The translations under genes and the position numbers were made by a program. Shown here piece after piece: positions 41,343 to 50,206 of a stretch of DNA of 64,000 nucleotides; positions within the stretch are counted from its first letter, which is position 1; each line of letters begins with the position of its first letter. Where the stretch lies: positions 25,672-89,671 of the forward strand of contig JAHLLI010000022.1 of the NCBI GenBank assembly GCA_020444245.1, written 5' to 3'. The stretch comes from Actinomycetales bacterium. GTDB lineage: Bacteria > Actinomycetota > Actinomycetes > Actinomycetales > Cellulomonadaceae. Below the pieces are notes generated by a model that worked only from the letters and a program-made list of their open reading frames with translations, made no database searches and was not told the DNA's origin.

Positions 41343-42578
41343 ATGATCCGAGGCGTGCTCGCGGCGACCGGCGTGGGTCTCGTCGCTCTTCCGGCGGTGG
41401 CGATCGTCGCTGCGCTCGCGGTGGGCGGGGGGACGTGCGTCGCCGCGGCAGGTGGCGCACTCGCGGCGGACGCACCCGTCCCGGCCGAGGCCCGGGTCTG
41501 GGTGGCGGAGACCGTCGCGGCCTGCCCGGAGCTGCCCGAGTCGTGGGTAGCCGCGGTCATGGCGCAGGAGTCCGGCTTTCGGCCAGACGCCTATGCCGAC
41601 GACGCCAACGGCGGCACCTGGGGCCTGTTCCAGCTGAACGCTTCGGTCTGGGCCCGCGCCTACGGCCACCCCTGGTCGGCGGACCTCGACGGCGACGGCA
41701 TCTGGGACGTCCGCGAGGGCGACATCCACGCGCGCGTGGCGGGGGAGTACCTGTGTGCCCGACTGGACGGGGTCCGCACGATCCGCGCCGAACACCCAGA
41801 CTGGGCGTCATCCGCGTTGCCCGAGCTCGACGCTCTGATCATTGCGCACAACGCCGGCGAGTCCCGGCTGCGCACCTACCCGGTGATCCCCGAGGTCACC
41901 AAGCGGTTCATCCAGACCGTTGACGCCCGCGCGGCCGCCTGGAGTAGCGTCGCACCGCTCGCCGGTGCCGACGCCAGCGCGGCGACCGGCGAGCCCACCA
42001 ACGCCCCGGTGCCCGCCACCTCGTACCCCCTGCGACAGGCGGGCACCGGGTGCATCGCGGACGCGGCGGGCTCATCGGCCGGAGTCGAGGTCCCGCCCGG
42101 CTCGCCGCACGATGTCGACACCGCGGTGCAGACCGCTCTGTCCTACGTGGGCGTCACCTCCGGGTGGGCGGGGCTGTGCGACCGGCTCGCCTGCCGCGCC
42201 TACGGGTACGCCAGCTCCGGGTACGCGACGGCGTCCGCGCACTGGCAAGAGATGCTCGACTCCGGCAAAGCGCACCCGGGAGACACCTGCGCGCCGCTCG
42301 GCTCGTTCGTGTTCTTCGACACCGGGCGTCCGGCGGGTCACGTGTCGATCGTCGTCAAGGCGTCGCCGACCTGCGACCTCGACGCAACCCTCGTGACCTC
42401 GAATGAGACGTACGACTACCTGACCGGGTATGACGGCGGGGTGTACGTCACGAGGGTGGACCACCTTGACGCCCTGTACGCCCGGAGCGGCGTCGGCTAC
42501 CTCGGCTGGGCCGAGCCGGTGTGCCGGGGCGATGCGCCCGCCGACACTGTGAAGGTCCCGGTGCTACCTGGGCGTTGA
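41343..42578 (+). CDS. SLT/peptidase cell-wall hydrolase of the T4SS (VirB1-like)
   Basis: A 411-residue secreted or membrane-tethered wall hydrolase. After an N-terminal signal/anchor (LAATGVGLVALPAVAIVAAL), a lytic transglycosylase domain contains the catalytic glutamate in AVMAQESGFRPDAYADDANG and the GTWGLFQLN motif. A second domain after residue 255 has LCDRLACRAYGYASSGYATA and AGHVSIVVKAS, a Cys/His arrangement like CHAP or NlpC/P60 peptidases. Together they would open the wall for the conjugation channel. Its ribosome binding site, GGAGGTGAT (41328-41336), is a full match to the 16S rRNA end. Confidence 0.82.
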   Translation: MIRGVLAATGVGLVALPAVAIVAALAVGGGTCVAAAGGALAADAPVPAEARVWVAETVAACPELPESWVAAVMAQESGFRPDAYADDANGGTWGLFQLNASVWARAYGHPWSADLDGDGIWDVREGDIHARVAGEYLCARLDGVRTIRAEHPDWASSALPELDALIIAHNAGESRLRTYPVIPEVTKRFIQTVDARAAAWSSVAPLAGADASAATGEPTNAPVPATSYPLRQAGTGCIADAAGSSAGVEVPPGSPHDVDTAVQTALSYVGVTSGWAGLCDRLACRAYGYASSGYATASAHWQEMLDSGKAHPGDTCAPLGSFVFFDTGRPAGHVSIVVKASPTCDLDATLVTSNETYDYLTGYDGGVYVTRVDHLDALYARSGVGYLGWAEPVCRGDAPADTVKVPVLPGR

Positions 42579-42610
42579 GCCGCGCGCACCACTTCGGCGA
42601 CCTCCAGAAC

Positions 42611-42625
42611 TAGGATCGCACCGTG
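42611..42625 (+). promoter_or_regulatory. -10 box for a leaderless start
   Basis: TAGGAT (42611-42616) fits TANNNT and ends six bases before GTG 42623. Its own promoter suggests that this gene is independent of the T4SS operon. Confidence 0.5.
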
Positions 42626-43960
42626 GAAGCCCCACCGCGGTCTGCTCTGGTGAATGCCTTCTTGCCCTCACAGGAGATCGACGACCCTGATCGGTTCGTA
42701 GGCAGAAGACCGCAAGTCGAGGAACTGACGGATGTCCTTCGGGTCTCAGGCTCGGTGCCCTTGATCTTCGGGCCACGCGGACTGGGGAAGTCGAGCCTTG
42801 CGCACCAGATGCGGCGTATCGCCGAGGGCGATACCACCTTGCTCGACAGGCTTGGGCTTGCGGATCGGAGCATCACGGGCGACGAAGCGTTTGTCAGCGT
42901 TGGAGTGTCGTGCAGTCGCACAACCGGAACCACTGAAGCGTTGCTGCATTCAATCATCACGGCGATCGAATCGGATCTTGCTGACCACCTCCCGGAGCCT
43001 TCGCGGTCCTCGACCGAGCGTACCTCCAGTACGACCATTCAAACCCCTTTCCTCAAGCAGCAATGGTCGTCGAAGCACGTTGACGCGCCCCCGATGGATG
43101 GGTCAAGAGGCGACCCTGAGGTACATTTGGATGCCCTATGCTCCGAGATTGCGACACGGTCGGGTCGCCGCGTGCTCGTCGTAGTAGACGAACTCGATCT
43201 CTTGACCGACACGACAGGCCTTTCGTCGCTCATCAAGAACCGGTCATCGTCCTACCTCAAGTTCCTTCTCGTCGGGATCGCGGACGGCTATCACGAGCTG
43301 CTGGCGGATCACGAGTCGATCGCGCGTCAGCTCGCTCCAACTGCGGTGCCGCCGATGTCGGACGCTGAACTTGAGGCGATTATTGACCGCGCGGAATACG
43401 TGCTGAGGAGTTCCGGGCTCGAGGTTACTTTCCATGCCAGAGCCCGCAGCAGGGTAATCAGGGTGGCTCGCGGCTTCCCTTGGTTCGTCCACCTACTCGG
43501 ACAGTCAGCGCTCAAGCGGGCTTTCGATTCCGGTCGCGCCGAGGTGGCCGGCTCGGACGTTTCGTATTCGATTAGACACCTCCACTCAGAGCGGCTTTCC
43601 GAGCGATATGCTGATAGTTACCGGCATGCGATCGGGGAGTCTCGCGAGCGAGAAATCGTGCTTCGACTTGCCGCGTGGTCGCCAGAGACGACCGTGGCTT
43701 CGCCGCTCATCGAGCAGATGGCGAACGCGCTGGGTATCGACGATGCGCGAGCTCTGATAAGACAACTGCATCAGACTGGGTTCGGGGCGCCGCTCCGAGA
43801 AGTGCGACAGGGTGCGTTCTTCCGCTTCTCTGACGAGATCTTCAGGATTTACGCGCGGACGTGCCCGCCGATCTACCCCAACGTACAGAAGCGTGTCGAC
43901 GCCGCGTACGAACTGGCCGACGAAGGCCAACCGCGGAAGCGCGGGCGGCACTCCGCATAG
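42623..43960 (+). CDS. P-loop ATPase (Orc/STAND-like) of unknown role
   Basis: A 445-residue AAA-type ATPase. The N-terminus has DDPDRFVGRRPQVEELTDVL, a typical start of Orc1/Cdc6-like or STAND ATPases. Walker A is PLIFGPRGLGKSSLAHQM (about residue 47-64) and Walker B is VLVVVDELDLLTD (about 182-194). A winged-helix-like end follows (REIVLRLAAWSPETTVASPL and later LHQTGFGAPLREVRQGAFFR). Codon use looks less GC-biased than its neighbours, as if acquired separately. A defence or element-maintenance role is possible but unproven. Confidence 0.72.
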   Translation: MEAPPRSALVNAFLPSQEIDDPDRFVGRRPQVEELTDVLRVSGSVPLIFGPRGLGKSSLAHQMRRIAEGDTTLLDRLGLADRSITGDEAFVSVGVSCSRTTGTTEALLHSIITAIESDLADHLPEPSRSSTERTSSTTIQTPFLKQQWSSKHVDAPPMDGSRGDPEVHLDALCSEIATRSGRRVLVVVDELDLLTDTTGLSSLIKNRSSSYLKFLLVGIADGYHELLADHESIARQLAPTAVPPMSDAELEAIIDRAEYVLRSSGLEVTFHARARSRVIRVARGFPWFVHLLGQSALKRAFDSGRAEVAGSDVSYSIRHLHSERLSERYADSYRHAIGESREREIVLRLAAWSPETTVASPLIEQMANALGIDDARALIRQLHQTGFGAPLREVRQGAFFRFSDEIFRIYARTCPPIYPNVQKRVDAAYELADEGQPRKRGRHSA

Positions 43961-43980
43961 GCGAGTGGAGTTCAACGGCT

Positions 43981-44346
43981 CTATCTTGCGGGCGTTCGAT
44001 GCTCGCCGGACCGGCAGCCGGTCACTGCGATCCAGTCCCGGAGCCGCTGGCGCGCGAGTGCGAATTGAAGCATCCACTGGAGCGGCGCCTCGGCCTCGGC
44101 GCTGTGGGTGTAGGCGTCTTGCCAGGCGGTGTAGAGAGCGGAGAGTTCCTCGACGATGGCCCCGTGCTGGGCCCAGCACTCCGGGATGGTGCGGTGGTCG
44201 AGGGCGAATCGCCACACCAGCCACTCGACCCACAGGCGGAGTTCCTTGATCTGCTCGGTCTCCTGCTCGGCGGTCAGGAACGCCCAGGTGATCGGCCCCG
44301 TCGGGCCGAAGTGGCGGGCCGGCTGCGGGTGAGCGGGCGACGTCAT
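43981..44346 (-). CDS. DUF4913 family protein
   Basis: A 121-residue protein with the DUF4913 pattern: ELRLWVEWLVWRFALDHRTI, then PECWAQHGAIVEELSALYTA and APLQWMLQFALARQRLRDWI. These small helical proteins are common next to TraA relaxases in actinobacterial mobile elements, with unknown function. Its ATG overlaps the relaxase stop codon, so both are made from one message. It converges on the ATPase gene ending at 43960. Confidence 0.8.
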   Translation of the reverse strand: MTSPAHPQPARHFGPTGPITWAFLTAEQETEQIKELRLWVEWLVWRFALDHRTIPECWAQHGAIVEELSALYTAWQDAYTHSAEAEAPLQWMLQFALARQRLRDWIAVTGCRSGEHRTPAR

Positions 44347-47300
44347 CGGCTGGGTCCGCTCTCGATGCGATGGGTGGGCACGTCGTTGTCGCGTTCGGCC
44401 AGTGGCTGCGGAGTCCAGGCGTGGGCCGGCTGCGCTGTGGCTGGCTCCGGTTCGTCGCCGCCTTCGATCGGGCATGGCCGGAGCCAGCCGTCCTGAGCAG
44501 CGTCCGTCAGCCCCGGCTGCTTCCTGGAGAGGACCGCCTCCACTTGCCGCAGGGTTCCGGCGGCGGGGTCGCCCGCGGGCACGGATTCCCGCCAACCGGG
44601 CATGCCCTCGGGGGCCCCGCGGTCCTCGCTGTGCCGGTCGAGCCAGCCGCCGAGCCCGTTGGCAAGACTCGCGGCAAGCTCATCACCGGCCTTGCCACGC
44701 TGCCCGCGCACCGCAGCGGCCAGGACGTCCCGCATGGCGAACCCCGCGGCTTCGCCTCGGCGCAGCGTGGCGACCAGCTCGCCGCGCGCGGCGGCCGCCC
44801 AGACCGCGTCGGCCTCGCCCTCGCCCAACCCACACTCGACAAGCGCCCCGCGCCAGCGTCGGCTGGCGACGTCGGCGAGCAGAGTCGCGCGGATCGGCTC
44901 GAGACGTTCGACGGACTCCGCGTCGGCTAGAGCCTGCTGGATGGTCTGTGTCGCGGACAGTTCGGCGCCGCGCGTGTCGAGGATGCGGTCGAGGATGTCG
45001 CGAGCGCTGGCGGCTCGGTGCTGGTCGGGCAGGCCGTCGCAGAGTGCGTCGACGGTGTCGAGGGTGACGTAGACGCGGTTGAGGTGGCGGCCGCGCGTCA
45101 TCGCGACGTAGAGGTTCTCGCGGGTCATGCCGGAGGCAGCCAGGACGTGGGCGTGGTCGACGGTGACGCCTTGGGCGCGGTGGGTGGTCGTGGCGTAGCC
45201 AAGGTCGACATCGTGAGCGACGTAGTCCGAGGGCAAGGTGACGGTCAGCCTTTGCCCACGGCGGTCGCGGCCGGCGCGGGTCACGGTGATCGACCCGTCC
45301 GGGTGAGTGGCGAGGACGTCCCAGATCTCGCCGTTGCGGACATGGCCGCCGTCGGGCGTGGTCAGGTTCCGTGCGTTGGCTCGAGTCAGGATGCGGTCGC
45401 CGCGGGCGATGGTGTCGCCCGCTGCCGTGGCCACGCCGTCGGGAGCAACGAGGCCGTCGGCGACGCGGTCGGCGTGGGCGCGCTCGTTGAGGGCGTGGAC
45501 GCTGCGCCCGTCAGCGGCGAGCAGGATCGCCGAGTGCCCGTCGGCCTCGGACTGCTGCCACTGGGTGTAGGCGTCCTCGAGCATGGCCTCGTGAGGTCCG
45601 GCGCTGATGCGGTCGTGCTCGGCGTAGGCGTCGATCGAGGCCGGCCGACCCGTCCGTAGCTGCCGGGTCGCGTCGGCCTCCCAACTCTGGGAGAACCGCC
45701 ACAGGGAGGACAGCACGACCGGGCGTCCGCGCTCGGCGAGGAGGTGGAACGCGCCGCCGGCGTCGACGGCGGAGAGCTGGGCGTGGTCGCCGACCAGGAG
45801 CACCTTCGACCCGGCCCCGCTGGCCTGGGCTACGAGCACGTCCAGGGGAAGGGTGCCGGCAAGCGAAGCCTCGTCGACGATGAGCAGCTGCCCCGGGTGC
45901 AGCGACCAATCGGCGTCGGCGCGATGCAGGGCCGCGAGCTGGTTGTCGAGCGCCCGGGCTCGGCCGACGTGGTGGTGTGCGTTGACTTGGGCGCGCTCGG
46001 CCGTCAAGGCGGCGGCCCGCTCGGCTCGGCGCGCCCTGCCGGGACCGGTGGACTCGTGCAGCCACTTGGCGGTGTTCTCGCACCCGATGCCGAGCGCGTC
46101 GGCCAGTTCCGCAGCGGCGGTGGCTGAGGGGGCGAGGCCGATGACCGAGCCGGCGCCGTGGGTCGCGGACCACGCGCGGGCCAAGGCCAGGAGGGTCGTG
46201 GTCTTGCCGGTTCCGGCCGGGCCCACCAGGACGTCGACGCGGTTGCCGGAGGTCGCGATCGCCCGTACGGCCCCGGCCTGGTCGGGGGCGAGGCTGGCGC
46301 TTGGCCGCCCGCGCGGGCGGCTGAGCGGCCGCTCGGTGACGGTCGCGACCTGCGAGAGGTAGGCGACCGGGGCGTCGGCGTCGTCGATGGCGGCCATGAG
46401 CCGGGCCTCGGCGTCGAGGATGCGGTGGTCGGTGAATCGGTGCTCGCCTGGCCGGTCGAACACCGAGGTTCCATCGCCGCGTCGGTACTCGGGCCCGACG
46501 GCGAACACCTCGGGGGCGGCCAGGCTCACGCACCGGTCGAGGGCGGCCCCGACGACGCGGTCGTGTAGAGCGTGGCGGTCTTCGGGGCTGGCCATCCGCA
46601 GCCCGCGCGTGACGCGCGCTGCCTCTGCGAGCAGGTTCGCGCGGGTCCAGGTGGATCGACGGGTGAGGACCTCGTCGAGCGCCGCGGACGCCAGCCGGTC
46701 GACCACCGTCGCAGAGACCTGCGCGGCGACGAGCGGGCGTTCGTGGGAGGTAAGGATCGCGGCAGCGACCAGTTCCTCGGGGGTGCGGCCGGTGGCATCT
46801 GTGCTGCGGCGTCGCCAGGCGGAGATCAGGTCGGCGAGGGGGCGCACGTGCTTGTCGGGACGGGTGGCGCGGGTGACGCGCTGGCGCAGGCGCACGATCT
46901 CGACGCGGTTGGGCCCGCGCCCGTGAGCCTCGACGAAGTCGCCGACGGCGGCGGTCATCGCGGCATCGATCTGGGTGGAGCGGGTGGAAAACACGGCAAG
47001 CAGCGGGTCGGGGATGCCGGCGAGCTCGAACGCGGGTGAGCGCCGGGGGCCGCGTGTGCGCCACCCCCACGCGACGGGCAGGCGGCGGGCGAGCTCGTCT
47101 GCGAGCAGGTTGTCGTAGACCTCTGAGATCGCGACGACCGCGTGGTGCAGCGCTCGGGAGTCGACCGAGCGCCACAGGCCGTCGAGACCCTGCACCTTGT
47201 TCGCCAGGACCAGGTGGGTGTGCAGGTTCGGGTCGCCGGTGCGGGTGTCCCAGTGGTCGAACGCGGCAGCGATCGGACCCCTGGTGGCGACCTGCGCGCA

Positions 47301-47885
47301 TGAGCGTGTGCCGACGCGGGTGAACAGCGCGATGCTGGTCAGGAGCTCCAGCGACTGCGCGACCGCAGCGCGGTGAGCGGCGAGGACAGCGGTGCGGGTG
47401 GGCTCATCGGCCAGGGCCCACAAGACCGAGGCGGACTTCGGGACCGTGAACGCGAGGTCGAACCCGGCGACCGCGGCGCGGGTGGGCTTGGCGAGTTCGA
47501 CGCGTCGGATGGTCTCGACGGCGGTGTCGCGCTCGAGAACTCCCATCGTCGCAGGGAGTCGAGCGATCGCGGTGGTGATGCGGTCAGCCGCGGAGGTGAA
47601 CGACGGGTACGCGCGGCCGAGCGGCTCGCCGGTGCTCGGATCGCGACCCTGGCCGAAGAGGAGAGCCATCGACTCCTCGGTGACGATGGTGCCCTCTTGG
47701 ATGGGGTCGTCGCCGCAGGCGAGGCCGGCGAGGCCCGACCCGAGCCAGCGGCCGGGCGGGTTGCCGGACTGTGCGTAGTACCCGGCGAGCCTGTCAGGAC
47801 CGGTGCGATCGGTGTCGCCGGTCGCGGTGTGGCGCAGCAGGTACTGGTAGCCGGCACCGGCCGTGAGCCGGTGCATCGACATCAT
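44343..47885 (-). CDS. traA: MobF-family conjugative relaxase with helicase domain (TraA-like)
   Basis: A 1180-residue enzyme that nicks oriT, stays bound to the 5' end and unwinds DNA for transfer. N-terminal relaxase domain: candidate catalytic tyrosines in MHRLTAGAGYQYLLR and LAGYYAQSGNPPGRW, and the metal-binding histidines in AFDHWDTRTGDPNLHTHL (about residues 208-222). The C-terminal RecD/TraI-like helicase has Walker A in VLVGPAGTGKTTTLLALARA (about 550), LLIVDEASLAGTLPLDVL, and YATTTHRAQGVTVDHAHVL. The ATG at 47885 has a GAGG five bases upstream; an open frame to 48002 is rejected. It is transcribed opposite to the T4SS operon. Confidence 0.92.
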   Translation of the reverse strand: MMSMHRLTAGAGYQYLLRHTATGDTDRTGPDRLAGYYAQSGNPPGRWLGSGLAGLACGDDPIQEGTIVTEESMALLFGQGRDPSTGEPLGRAYPSFTSAADRITTAIARLPATMGVLERDTAVETIRRVELAKPTRAAVAGFDLAFTVPKSASVLWALADEPTRTAVLAAHRAAVAQSLELLTSIALFTRVGTRSCAQVATRGPIAAAFDHWDTRTGDPNLHTHLVLANKVQGLDGLWRSVDSRALHHAVVAISEVYDNLLADELARRLPVAWGWRTRGPRRSPAFELAGIPDPLLAVFSTRSTQIDAAMTAAVGDFVEAHGRGPNRVEIVRLRQRVTRATRPDKHVRPLADLISAWRRRSTDATGRTPEELVAAAILTSHERPLVAAQVSATVVDRLASAALDEVLTRRSTWTRANLLAEAARVTRGLRMASPEDRHALHDRVVGAALDRCVSLAAPEVFAVGPEYRRGDGTSVFDRPGEHRFTDHRILDAEARLMAAIDDADAPVAYLSQVATVTERPLSRPRGRPSASLAPDQAGAVRAIATSGNRVDVLVGPAGTGKTTTLLALARAWSATHGAGSVIGLAPSATAAAELADALGIGCENTAKWLHESTGPGRARRAERAAALTAERAQVNAHHHVGRARALDNQLAALHRADADWSLHPGQLLIVDEASLAGTLPLDVLVAQASGAGSKVLLVGDHAQLSAVDAGGAFHLLAERGRPVVLSSLWRFSQSWEADATRQLRTGRPASIDAYAEHDRISAGPHEAMLEDAYTQWQQSEADGHSAILLAADGRSVHALNERAHADRVADGLVAPDGVATAAGDTIARGDRILTRANARNLTTPDGGHVRNGEIWDVLATHPDGSITVTRAGRDRRGQRLTVTLPSDYVAHDVDLGYATTTHRAQGVTVDHAHVLAASGMTRENLYVAMTRGRHLNRVYVTLDTVDALCDGLPDQHRAASARDILDRILDTRGAELSATQTIQQALADAESVERLEPIRATLLADVASRRWRGALVECGLGEGEADAVWAAAARGELVATLRRGEAAGFAMRDVLAAAVRGQRGKAGDELAASLANGLGGWLDRHSEDRGAPEGMPGWRESVPAGDPAAGTLRQVEAVLSRKQPGLTDAAQDGWLRPCPIEGGDEPEPATAQPAHAWTPQPLAERDNDVPTHRIESGPSR

Positions 47886-48457
47886 GAAGGCCTCGATTCC
47901 GGAGGCGGCGTGGCGGCCCGAGCTGCGCGTCCTCCTACGGGGCCTGGCTGCGAGCGGTCGGAGAAGACGGGCGCTCGGCGCCGGGCCGAGCGCGCTTGTC
48001 AACGCTCTCTGGATTCTGACCCCCTGTGGGTCCCGCCGACCCTCACGGGGTCAGTTTTCGCGAAGCGGCGACAGCGCTGACCACGAGCGGAAGAGCCAGA
48101 CGAGTCCCGACACCTTTGATCTTGCCGGGTGGCTCGGGCGTCGATCGCCCGGACGGCGGGCTCTTGGCCGCTCTTGGTCGCTTGGTCGCCGTCGGTTGGC
48201 GAGTTCAGGCGGGTGGCGCAGGGGTTCCGACCAGGGCGGGGAGTTCCGCGCGGGTCCGATGGTGTGGTTCACGCGGTGCGCAACGCCTGCGTTGGCACCT
48301 GGGACGCCGGCCACCGACCCACCGAAGCCGTCGGCCCGCCCCACGTACCCGTCGGGAAGACTCCGGGTCTTTCCCGTTGAGCTCTCCTGCGTTGGCGTGC
48401 CATGGGCGGGCTTCCGGCTGTGAGCACGCGGACGAGAGAGTCGTACGCTTGTTCGAC
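47886..48457. other. Intergenic region upstream of the relaxase, candidate oriT region
   Basis: No convincing gene lies in this 572-base stretch. It lies between the divergent relaxase gene and a leaderless small gene. The prominent feature is the inverted repeat at 48017-48053. The position directly upstream of a MobF relaxase gene is the usual place for oriT and the autoregulated tra promoter. Confidence 0.45.
48017..48053. other. Imperfect 16-bp inverted repeat, candidate oriT (or terminator)
   Basis: The left arm 48017-48032 and the right arm 48038-48053 pair at 14 of 16 positions around a five-base loop (CCGCC), ending in TGAC/GTCA. It is followed by GTTTTCGCG. Inverted repeats next to a nick site are typical of MobF oriTs. 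A transcription terminator is the alternative because a short T-run follows. Confidence 0.4.
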
Positions 48458-48460
48458 ATG
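48444..48460 (+). promoter_or_regulatory. -10 box for a leaderless start
   Basis: TACGCT (48444-48449) fits TANNNT and lies eight bases before ATG 48458 with no ribosome binding site. Confidence 0.4.
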
Positions 48461-48769
48461 AAGCAGGGTCGGACTGGCGACGCCGAGCCGGCGTCGCGCT
48501 CCGAGCAGGAGCTACTCAGCCACGATGCCCATGCGAGCGACCGGCAGGCTATCCGCAACGCACGACCGATTCTGCCGGCCGCCGGTCAAGCGCGGGCGCG
48601 GTCGCCGATCGCCGTCACCGCGTGGATCGTGTGGGAGCACGACGGCCTCGACTTGATCGACACCACGGCGGAAGCGTGGGCCGGCCACGACGTGCTCGTC
48701 GGGATCAGAGACACGCGCTGGCCAGTGCTCGGCGTGTGGCTCGCCGCACAGGACGTGCGACGGCGCTGA
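48458..48769 (+). CDS. Hypothetical protein
   Basis: A 103-residue protein, likely leaderless. The N-terminal 50 residues are charged and probably disordered (RSEQELLSHDAHASDRQAIR). The C-terminal half looks folded (RSPIAVTAWIVWEHDGLDLI, VLVGIRDTRWPVLGVWLAAQ) with an alternating strand pattern. I do not recognise a family. It precedes the NucS-like gene on the same strand by about 40 bases and could be co-transcribed with it. Confidence 0.55.
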   Translation: MKQGRTGDAEPASRSEQELLSHDAHASDRQAIRNARPILPAAGQARARSPIAVTAWIVWEHDGLDLIDTTAEAWAGHDVLVGIRDTRWPVLGVWLAAQDVRRR

Positions 48770-48809
48770 CGAAGTAGCGCCGGATCTGGCAGCCTCGTCC
48801 ACGACGGGG

Positions 48810-49907
48810 GTGGTGCGCGTGCCAGTGGAGATGGGCGTGTGGCGGATCGACGGCGGGTCGCCGCGGCGACTGCCGGTTGAGGCGATGCCGTCCGAGCGGG
48901 AGCTCGAGGAGTTCCTCCAGCGCGATCCGACGCTGCTCGGGGAGCCGCTGCTGGTGATCGGGCGGCAGGTGCGCACGCCGCATGGCAAGTACATCGACCT
49001 ACTGGCAATCGACGCCGACGGCAACCTCCACGTGCTGGAACTCAAACGCGACCGCACCCCGCGGGACGTCGTTGCCCAGCTCCTGGACTACGGGTCGTGG
49101 GTGACGAACCTGGACCGCGATCACGTAATCGAGATCGCGAACGGTTTGCTCTCCCAGCCCTTCGAGGCCGCGTTCGAGGACGCGTTCCGGACCCCGCCGC
49201 CCGATGAGCTCAACAGCGAGCTGCAACTGACGATCGTCGCGTCCGAACTCGACCCCGGCTCAGAGCGCATTGTGGAGTACCTGGCCTCGTTCGGTGTCCC
49301 AATCAACGCGGTCTTCTTCTCCTACCTGCAGGACGGAGATCGTCGCTATCTGGCCCGCAGTTGGTTGATGCAGCCCGACGAAGCCTCGGCCGACGTCGCT
49401 GGCCGCAAGGCAGGCAAGCGCGCTGAATGGAACGGGCGTGACTGGTTCGTCTCCTTCGGAGACGGGCTCGGCAGGTCATGGGAGGACGGCCGGCGGTACG
49501 GGTTCATCTCCGCGGGTGGAGACCCTTGGTACTCGCGCACGTTGCGAGGCTTGCCGGTCGGGGCGCGAGTGTTCGTACACATCGCCAAGGCGGGATTCGT
49601 CGGGGTCGGTGAGACGCTCGGCCCAGCCAAGCGCTTCGACGCCGCTCAAGTTCTGGTCGACGGAGTGTGGGTGCCCCTGGCCAGCCGGGAGTTGCAGTTC
49701 CCGTACTGGCATGGCGAGAGCCCCGACGATGTGACGGACGAGACCGCAGAGTACGTCGTCCCCGTCCGTTGGATCGCCGCTGTCGGGCGCGACTCCGCCT
49801 ACTGGGAGAAGGGCATGTTCGCCAACCAGAACAGCGCCTGCAAGCTCCGCCAGCAGTTCACGATCGAGCGGCTGACAGCGCGCTTCGGGCTCGCGCCCGA
49901 CGACTGA
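48810..49907 (+). CDS. NucS/DUF91-like PD-(D/E)XK nuclease-domain protein
   Basis: A 365-residue protein. The N-terminal 160 residues resemble the nuclease half of NucS/DUF91: ERELEEFLQRDPTLLGEPLL, RTPHGKYIDLLAIDADGNL (catalytic Asp) and HVLELKRDRTPRDVVAQLLD (E-x-K). The C-terminal region (FVSFGDGLGRSWEDGRRYGF, RTLRGLPVGARVFVHIAKAG) lacks the known NucS DNA-binding half and seems to be a separate domain of unknown role. It may be a stand-alone nuclease of a defence type. GTG 48810 is the first start; a later GTG at 48825 is possible. Confidence 0.7.
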   Translation: MVRVPVEMGVWRIDGGSPRRLPVEAMPSERELEEFLQRDPTLLGEPLLVIGRQVRTPHGKYIDLLAIDADGNLHVLELKRDRTPRDVVAQLLDYGSWVTNLDRDHVIEIANGLLSQPFEAAFEDAFRTPPPDELNSELQLTIVASELDPGSERIVEYLASFGVPINAVFFSYLQDGDRRYLARSWLMQPDEASADVAGRKAGKRAEWNGRDWFVSFGDGLGRSWEDGRRYGFISAGGDPWYSRTLRGLPVGARVFVHIAKAGFVGVGETLGPAKRFDAAQVLVDGVWVPLASRELQFPYWHGESPDDVTDETAEYVVPVRWIAAVGRDSAYWEKGMFANQNSACKLRQQFTIERLTARFGLAPDD

Positions 49908-50206
49908 GGCCTCGCGCCGTTGTCGGCCGGAGGAGGAGGTGTCGTAGGCGCCTGACCTGGCGATGCGGGACACCGTCGCCACCTGCCGTGTCGCGGGTCG
50001 CGCGCGGGTGACGTCGCCGACCGCTCCTTCGAGGCGCCCGCCGCCGGTCCGGGCCCCTTGAACGCTTCGGCGCCCGTCTTCTCCACCTCGGCGCACCCAT
50101 GCCCAACAGTTGCGAGATCCACAGGCCATGAGGGCCGGCGCGTGTCGAGCTTCAAGTGACGGGCAGCGTTAGTCGGGATCTTGTCGAGGGCGAAGGAGCG
50201 ACGATC
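49908..50206. other. Gene-free interval
   Basis: About 300 bases between the NucS-like gene and the next gene. I see no supported gene, RNA or clear repeat; GAAGGAG (50192-50198) at its end is the ribosome binding site of the following gene. Confidence 0.4.

Noticed and set aside
48054..48457. Overlapping open frames between the relaxase gene and the small gene at 48458.
   Set aside because: Composition is not protein-like, none has a good start site, and the interval looks regulatory.
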